A stretch of DNA of 64,000 nt, from the NCBI RefSeq assembly GCF_003443735.1, contig NZ_CP031969.1:1860001-1924000 (forward strand). Reading direction: 5' to 3'. The DNA is from Streptomyces sp. CC0208. GTDB lineage: Bacteria > Actinomycetota > Actinomycetes > Streptomycetales > Streptomycetaceae. A program made the translations under genes and the position numbers. The notes under the pieces were generated by a model, which was given only the letters and a program-made list of their open reading frames with translations, was not told where the DNA came from and did not search any database. Below are positions 59,257 to 64,000 of the stretch, one piece after another. Every line of letters starts with the position of its first letter. Position 1 is the first letter of the stretch.

Positions 59257-60435
59257 ATGCCGTTCCGACTCGCCGCGCTGATCCTCGCGATCTTCTGCGT
59301 CGGCACCGCGGAGCTGTCCCCCAGCGGCATGCTGGACGACCTCTCCGCCGACCTCGCCGTGAGCATCGCCACGGCCGGACTGCTGGTGACCGCGTACGCG
59401 TTGACGATGGTGGTCGGCGGCCCCGCGGTCACCGCGCTCACCACCCGGGTGCGCCGCAAGACCCTGCTCGTGGCCCTCCTCGCGGTCTTCGTCCTGGGCA
59501 ACGCCGTCTGCGCCCTGGCGCCCGGTTTCGGCGTGCTGATGGCCGGCCGGGTGGTGACCGCGGCGGTGCACGGCACCTTCATGGCGGTCTGTGTCGTGAC
59601 CGCGGGGAACATGGTCGGGGCGGGCAAGGGCGGCGGTGCCGTGGCCGCGACCCAGCTCGGGATCAACCTCGCCACCGTCCTCGGCGTGCCCATGGGCTCC
59701 TTCCTCGCCCAGCACTACGACTGGCGTGCCCCGTTCGGCGTCGTCGCGGCCCTGGCCACGGTGGCGATCGGCCTGGTCCTCGCCTGGGTGCCCGACACCC
59801 CCGCCCCGACCGTCAGCGCGGCCCATGAGGCCCGGGTGTTCCGCCGCCCGAGCGTCTGGGGCACGGTGGGCGCCACCGTGCTCTGCTCCGCCGGCATGTT
59901 CACGCTGATCACCTACATGGTGCCGCTGCTGACCGGCGTGGGCGGTCTCCCCCGGCGGTGGGTGCCCGCCGTGCTGCTCGCCTACGGGCTGGGCTCGATC
60001 GTGGGGAACCTGCTCGGCGGACGTTTCGCCGACCGCGGCATCGACCGGGCCGTCGGACAGCTGTCCTGGGCCCTGACGGCCGTATGCCTGCTGGTGTGGC
60101 TGCTCGCCCCGTACGGCCTCGCCGGGGCGTTCGCCCTGGTGCTGTTCTCGCTGGCGACCTTCGCCCTGATCCCCGGCCTCCAGGCCAAGGTGCTGACCGA
60201 GGCCTCCGACGCGCCCACGCTCTCCCTGACCGCCAACATGTCCGCCTTCGGCCTGGGCGCGGCGCTCGGCTCGTGGCTCGGGGGCCTGCTCACCGAGTCC
60301 GCGGCCGGCACCCGTGCCGTCCCCGTCGGGGCCGCCGCACTCACCGCGTCGGGCGCGCTGCTCGTGCTCGGCCTGCGCCGCGCGGCCCGTCGTACCCCGC
60401 AGACCCTTCCCATCGCCGTATCCCCTGAGAGGTGA
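59257..60435 (+). CDS. MFS transporter (probable cyclitol exporter 2)
   Basis: 392 residues with about 12 membrane helices. It begins directly in the first helix (FRLAALILAIFCVGTAELSP), and ELSPSGMLDDLSADLAVSIA matches the same efflux group as the transporter at 55648. AVHGTFMAVCVVTAGNMVGA is a typical helix 4-5 segment. It may export an acylated form of the product. It lies three bases before the second acyltransferase. Confidence 0.87.
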   Translation: MPFRLAALILAIFCVGTAELSPSGMLDDLSADLAVSIATAGLLVTAYALTMVVGGPAVTALTTRVRRKTLLVALLAVFVLGNAVCALAPGFGVLMAGRVVTAAVHGTFMAVCVVTAGNMVGAGKGGGAVAATQLGINLATVLGVPMGSFLAQHYDWRAPFGVVAALATVAIGLVLAWVPDTPAPTVSAAHEARVFRRPSVWGTVGATVLCSAGMFTLITYMVPLLTGVGGLPRRWVPAVLLAYGLGSIVGNLLGGRFADRGIDRAVGQLSWALTAVCLLVWLLAPYGLAGAFALVLFSLATFALIPGLQAKVLTEASDAPTLSLTANMSAFGLGAALGSWLGGLLTESAAGTRAVPVGAAALTASGALLVLGLRRAARRTPQTLPIAVSPER

Positions 60436-60438
60436 GCC

Positions 60439-61647
60439 GTGGTGACCGCGCCACTCCCCGTCCAGACCGGCACATCCGCCGGTGAAGCCCCTGCCGGACG
60501 TCCGGCACCCCTGCCCTCGCTCACCGGCCTGCGGTTCATCGCGGCGGCCCTGGTCTTCTTCTTCCACTCCTCGTTCTTCGAACCGTTGACCAACCCCTTC
60601 GCCGACCGCGGTCAGGCCGAGGGCTTCCAGTGGCTGTTCAGCAAGGCGGGCTGGATGGGGGTGTCCTTCTTCTTCGTCCTGAGCGGCTTCGTCCTGACGT
60701 GGTCCAGCAGACGCGACGACACGGTCACCGGGTTCTGGCGGCGCCGCTTGCTCAAGATCTTCCCCAACCACGTCGCCATGTGGGCGCTGGCGATGCTGCT
60801 CTTCGCCGGGGCGACGACCCCGCTCACCTCGTGGCTGCCGAACCTGTTCCTGCTGCACTCGTGGTTCCCGCAGCACGACATCTACATCAGCGTCAACGCG
60901 CCCAGCTGGTCGCTCTGCAGTGAGCTGCTCTTCTACCTGCTCTTCCCGTTCCTCATCGGGCCCGTCCGGCGGATCAGGACCGAGCGGCTGTGGGCCTGGG
61001 CCGGCGCCGCCGTGGTCGGCATGCTCGCTCTGGAGACGGCCGTCTACCTGCTGGTGCCGGACCAGCCGCGCACGCCCGAGGGGTTCCCCATCTCGTCCCT
61101 CCAGTTCTGGCTCGGCTACAACTTCCCTCCTGGCCGGCTCTTCGAGTTCGTCCTCGGCATGCTCCTGGCCCGGCTGGTCCTGGCGGGCCGGTTCCCCCGC
61201 GTTCCCCTGACCGCCGCGCTCGCGCTGGTGGTGGCGGGCTACGCGCTGGCGCTGAACGTGCCGTTCCTGTACGGGTTCACCGTCGCCACCATCGTTCCGG
61301 TCGCCGTGCTGGTCTGCGCGGTGGCCCTGGCCGACGTGGACGGCCGGCGCACCCTGCTGAGCGGCCGGACGATGCGGTGGCTGGGCGAGGTGTCCTTCGG
61401 CTTCTACCTGGCCCAGTACGTGGTCCTGTACTACGGCCGGGTCCATGTACTGGACAACAGGACGTACGGTCTGCTCGGCGGCGTACTCGAACTGCTCGCC
61501 CTGTTCCTGGTCACCCTGGCCCTGGGCTGGCTGCTGATGGTCTGCGTGGAACGCCCGGTCATGCGCCGCTGGGCCCGTCCCCGCGACCGGACACCGCGGA
61601 CGGCTCCGGGGCCGGTCGCGGTCCCGGTCGCTCGGAGTTCCGGCTGA
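60439..61647 (+). CDS. Membrane acyltransferase (acyltransferase_3 family), copy 2
   Basis: 402 residues, about ten membrane helices, from GTG 60439 (GAGAGG upstream). It repeats the key blocks of copy 1: LPSLTGLRFIAAALVFFFHS, SFFFVLSGFVLTWSS and NAPSWSLCSELLFYLLFP. Differences along the protein suggest a different acyl group or position. Its last 89 bases overlap the convergent MAB_1171c-like gene, an unusually long overlap. Confidence 0.9.
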   Translation: MVTAPLPVQTGTSAGEAPAGRPAPLPSLTGLRFIAAALVFFFHSSFFEPLTNPFADRGQAEGFQWLFSKAGWMGVSFFFVLSGFVLTWSSRRDDTVTGFWRRRLLKIFPNHVAMWALAMLLFAGATTPLTSWLPNLFLLHSWFPQHDIYISVNAPSWSLCSELLFYLLFPFLIGPVRRIRTERLWAWAGAAVVGMLALETAVYLLVPDQPRTPEGFPISSLQFWLGYNFPPGRLFEFVLGMLLARLVLAGRFPRVPLTAALALVVAGYALALNVPFLYGFTVATIVPVAVLVCAVALADVDGRRTLLSGRTMRWLGEVSFGFYLAQYVVLYYGRVHVLDNRTYGLLGGVLELLALFLVTLALGWLLMVCVERPVMRRWARPRDRTPRTAPGPVAVPVARSSG

Positions 61648-62845
61648 GGGTGCCGCCGGGGTGTCCCGAGGCGACCACGCGGGAGCGCGACCGCGGGGCA
61701 GCCGTGCGCAGCTCCTCAAGGCCGCGGGAGAGCTCGATCAGTCCCGCGAGATCGCTCTCGTAGTCGGCGTCGTGGCCTCCGCCCGGGTCCACGACGACCG
61801 ACGGCGCCGAAGCCGCGCCGTCCTCAAGGTCGGTGTCGCCGTGCAGGCGCAGCGCCCGGTCGACCAGGCGGGCGAGGTCCGGCCCGGTCGGGGTCCCGGC
61901 CGCCGACGGCGTTTCCTGTGCCGCTTGGCGCAGGTAGGGGCTGAGCCGGGTGAGCCCGTCCCGGCACTCCACGTATCGGCGGTAGACGACCGAGCTGTAG
62001 TCCAGGGGCGGCCGCCGCCGGTACCGGGGGGCGCGGTCGAGCACCAGCTCCGGATAGAGCTCCGCGAGCCGCCGCCACAGCTCCTCAAGGCCCCGGAACC
62101 GGGCCCGGTGGCAGGACCTCTCGCGCAGGAACTGAACCGTGCTGGCCAGGCACGGCAGGCTCAGTCCCGCGCACACCGCGATGGCGGCCACCTGACCGAA
62201 GAGAAAGGCGTTCGCGTACGTGATGTGGTGCCCGAAGCCGCGGAACGCACGGCAGTTGACCCACAGGATGCGGAAGGCGCAACTGAGGGAGAGCCCCAGC
62301 AGCCCGGCGGAGACGGTGCCCAGGGAGATGCGGCGCAGCGGCTGGCCGCGCCGGGCGTGACGAGCGGCGATCAGGGCACAGGTGGCGTATCCGAAGACCA
62401 GGTAGACACCGCCGATGTCGTAGAACGCGCGCACGCGCCAGTCGTCCAGGTAGGGCGCCGCCAGCGAGTGGTTGCGCAGATCCGGCGGCAGCGACGCGGT
62501 CAGGACGGCCATCGCGGTCAGGCAGCTCAGGCAGAGCACCACTTCGCCCCTGGTGCCCAGGGACCGGCGTTGCAGCGGGTACTCACGCAGGAAGCCGATC
62601 ATGAGGCAGAGCCCGGTCAGGATCGCCGCGTTGTACGTGAGTTTCGTGAACCCGGTGAAGGTGAAGCCGTCCAGTAACGCGTGACCGGGGAACTGGCCCA
62701 GCAGGTTTCCCATGCCGAGCAGGAACATCGACAGGCACAGATGCAGCCGCATCGGAGCACGAAAGCGCTGCCGGACCAGTGCGGGGAGCGTCCACGCCGT
62801 GCCACCGAGGAGCGTGACGACCGTCACGAGGTTCACTCCGCTCAT
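61559..62845 (-). CDS. MAB_1171c-like (DUF6545-type) membrane protein
   Basis: 428 residues from the ATG ending at 62845 (a GTG ten codons upstream is possible). Seven or so membrane helices fill residues 1-230, and the C-terminal part (about 235-428) is hydrophilic and cytoplasmic, with RGLEELWRRLAELYPELVLD, a mark of this actinobacterial family. Members often sit with XRE and ImmA/IrrE-type genes. The function is unknown. Codon TTA occurs at 62675-62677 (minus strand), so translation may depend on bldA. It overlaps the acyltransferase gene end by 89 bases. Confidence 0.75.
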   Translation of the reverse strand: MSGVNLVTVVTLLGGTAWTLPALVRQRFRAPMRLHLCLSMFLLGMGNLLGQFPGHALLDGFTFTGFTKLTYNAAILTGLCLMIGFLREYPLQRRSLGTRGEVVLCLSCLTAMAVLTASLPPDLRNHSLAAPYLDDWRVRAFYDIGGVYLVFGYATCALIAARHARRGQPLRRISLGTVSAGLLGLSLSCAFRILWVNCRAFRGFGHHITYANAFLFGQVAAIAVCAGLSLPCLASTVQFLRERSCHRARFRGLEELWRRLAELYPELVLDRAPRYRRRPPLDYSSVVYRRYVECRDGLTRLSPYLRQAAQETPSAAGTPTGPDLARLVDRALRLHGDTDLEDGAASAPSVVVDPGGGHDADYESDLAGLIELSRGLEELRTAAPRSRSRVVASGHPGGTLSRNSERPGPRPAPEPSAVSGRGDGPSGA

Positions 62846-62875
62846 GCCGACCGTCCCGCAAGTCCCCGCGCGCAC

Positions 62876-63012
62876 CGCACTTCTGGGCTCACCATGCGTC
62901 TCTCCGTCCCCCGGACCCTGCCGAGATCCACATCGAGGCGCGCCGTCGAGCCCTTGCTTCGTCTGTCAACCTACGGTGCTTGCATGGACGCGGCAAGTTA
63001 CTGTGGCGGATC
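62876..63012 (-). promoter_or_regulatory. Upstream region of the MAB_1171c-like gene
   Basis: On the minus strand TTGACA is read at 62969-62964, a perfect -35 hexamer, but no clear -10 follows at the usual distance. The region also holds the 3' side of the DUF1697 gene's end. The promoter is only a candidate. Confidence 0.25.
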
Positions 63013-63567
63013 TCAACCCGCCGTCGTCGTCATCTCCACAAGCTTGACGACCGTGTTCCAGTTGCGGCTGGTGGCGATCAGGCCCTTGTTCAGGCGGGGC
63101 TTGGAGAGGTGCTCGGCGAGCTTGGAGCGGCCGAGGCCGTTCGGGGCGTACAGGTACAGGGTGCGGTCGCCGAGGCGGAACTCCTCGGGGAGGTAGGCGG
63201 CCTGGTCGATCTCCGCGAAACGGTCCGCGTCCACGGGTGCGGAGAAGTAGGTGACGTGGAGCTGCTTGCCCTCCAGCTCGGCTGCCGGGAAGGGGCAGTT
63301 GTCGACGATCGCCTTCAGGTAGGCGTGATCGCGGACGATCACGTCGACCGGGAAGCCGAACCGCTTCTCGATCGCGGCCGTGAGCTCGGCGGCCAGGGAC
63401 TCCTCGTCGCCGTGGTCGGCGGTGAACACGGCCTGGCCGCTCTGGAGGTAGCTGCGTACACCGTCGTAACCCAGGCCTTCCATCAGCGCGCGCAGGTCGG
63501 CCATGGGGACCTTCCTGCTGCCGCCGACGTTGATTCCGCGCAGCAGTGCCGCGTAGGTCGTCGTCAT
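63013..63567 (-). CDS. DUF1697 protein
   Basis: 184 residues from the ATG ending at 63567. The sequence TTTYAALLRGINVGGSRKVP and LRALMEGLGYDGVRSYLQSG is the hallmark of the DUF1697 family, whose function is unknown. LYAPNGLGRSKLAEHLSK and ATSRNWNTVVKLVEM complete it. TAGGGT just upstream on the minus strand looks like a -10 box, and no ribosome site is visible, so the mRNA may be leaderless. Confidence 0.88.
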   Translation of the reverse strand: MTTTYAALLRGINVGGSRKVPMADLRALMEGLGYDGVRSYLQSGQAVFTADHGDEESLAAELTAAIEKRFGFPVDVIVRDHAYLKAIVDNCPFPAAELEGKQLHVTYFSAPVDADRFAEIDQAAYLPEEFRLGDRTLYLYAPNGLGRSKLAEHLSKPRLNKGLIATSRNWNTVVKLVEMTTTAG

Positions 63568-63755
63568 GCGCACACCCTAGGACGGGGTGCGCGCGGACCC
63601 TGATCACCGCCCCGCACAACGTTCGTTAGATGTAAGGGTCACGGTCCTCCCCAGTGCGGAGGGCGCGCGGTCCCTTGGGAGGAGCCGACGGCCCCCGCAC
63701 TTCACCGGGCAGCACGACGAGACGGGTTTATCCAGCTCATACCTTCGAGAGGAAA

Positions 63756-63778
63756 GGTGGCGGCAGGGGGCTGCCACC
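63756..63778 (+). promoter_or_regulatory. Hairpin in the leader of the MMPL gene
   Basis: GGCAG pairs with CTGCC around four G, and the flanking GG/CC extend the stem past one mismatch. It ends 23 bases before the MMPL start and could form in the mRNA leader. TTAGAT near 63626 is a possible -10 box. Confidence 0.3.
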
Positions 63779-63801
63779 GCTCACAAGGGGGCAAGCCCGT
63801 C

Positions 63802-64000
63802 ATGGGGAACGGAGACACAAAGGTGCGTGGCCTGGCCGCCAGGGCCGGCGGCTGGAGCGCACGCCACCGATGGGCTGCTGTCGGTATCTGGGTGCTGTTC
63901 GTCGTCCTGGCGATGGGACTCGGCTCGGCGGCGGGCCGGGTCGACGTCAAGGACAGCGACCAGCTCAAGGGAGAGACCCACACCGCCGCGAAGATCATCG
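63802..64000 (+). CDS. MMPL-family transporter, N-terminal part (truncated by window end)
   Basis: The first 66 residues only, starting at ATG 63802 (AGGGGGC upstream). A hydrophilic start (MGNGDTKVRGLAARAGGWSA) is followed by the first membrane helix, WAAVGIWVLFVVLAMGLGSA, and the beginning of the outside domain with DVKDSDQLKGETHTAAKII. This is how MMPL/RND lipid or drug exporters begin. The rest, with the twelve-helix core, lies beyond the window. Confidence 0.75.
   Translation, partial: MGNGDTKVRGLAARAGGWSARHRWAAVGIWVLFVVLAMGLGSAAGRVDVKDSDQLKGETHTAAKII

Noticed and set aside
58987..61719. A very long minus-strand open frame across the acyltransferase and MFS genes
   Set aside because: It is antisense to three clear membrane-protein genes, is rich in Gly, Arg and Glu without any domain, and such frames are usual in DNA with about 72% G+C.

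Overview
The window is high-GC actinobacterial chromosome and looks like Streptomyces. Third codon positions are almost always G or C, GTG starts are common, genes overlap by ATGA or GTGA, several genes look leaderless, and only two TTA (bldA-type) codons were noticed. No tRNA, rRNA, insertion sequence, integrase or CRISPR array was seen.

Layout. 1-4840: two secreted GH43 enzymes for arabinogalactan or arabinan breakdown, divergent from a secreted protein with autotransporter-like beta-strand repeats and a C-terminal membrane anchor. 4976-20999: mostly housekeeping and regulatory genes (homocysteine methyltransferase, PPK2, an MT0933-type antitoxin, an F420/flavin oxidoreductase coupled to a GH13 enzyme, a carboxylesterase divergent from a LacI regulator, VOC and ThuA proteins, two AraC regulators, an NmrA-like protein, a YihY/BrkB protein). 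21594-30501: a compact biosynthetic locus with a membrane acyltransferase-like protein, a carrier domain fused to a Pls-type terminal membrane domain, an adenylation-carrier protein, a SyrP-like dioxygenase, and SbnB and SbnA, which make L-2,3-diaminopropionate (Dap). This is best read as a split relative of the poly-epsilon-lysine synthetase type of assembly line working on Dap or hydroxy-Dap. 30845-36061: an AidB-like acyl-CoA dehydrogenase, a GAF regulator, a secreted protein and a GNAT acetyltransferase. 36189-45556: sulfate assimilation (leader peptide, sulfite reductase, a small zinc-ribbon protein, CysH, CysC, CysD, CysN, a sulfonate/sulfate-type ABC importer, sirohydrochlorin chelatase). 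45546-48673: ketopantoate reductase-like protein, ImmA/IrrE metalloprotease, quinone-oxidoreductase-like protein and XRE regulator. 48915-61647: a second biosynthetic locus built round a sedoheptulose 7-phosphate cyclase, with SDR, HAD phosphatase, ROK-type kinase, two MDR dehydrogenases, a TIM-barrel isomerase/epimerase, two MFS transporters, an alpha/beta hydrolase and two paralogous membrane acyltransferases. 61559-64000: a MAB_1171c-like membrane protein, a DUF1697 protein and the start of an MMPL transporter.

How the genes work together. In the Dap locus, SbnA and SbnB should turn O-phosphoserine and glutamate into L-Dap. The A-T protein would load it, the SyrP-like enzyme could hydroxylate it on the carrier, and the T-Pls-like membrane protein would join units without a thioesterase. 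In the cyclitol locus, sedoheptulose 7-phosphate would be cyclised to a valiolone-type C7 cyclitol, phosphorylated, isomerised, oxidised or reduced, dephosphorylated, possibly acylated, and exported. No aminotransferase, nucleotidyltransferase or glycosyltransferase is present, so the product should differ from the validamycin and acarbose families. The sulfur genes are a standard assimilation operon, probably with leader-peptide control. All product predictions rest on reading protein sequences by eye.
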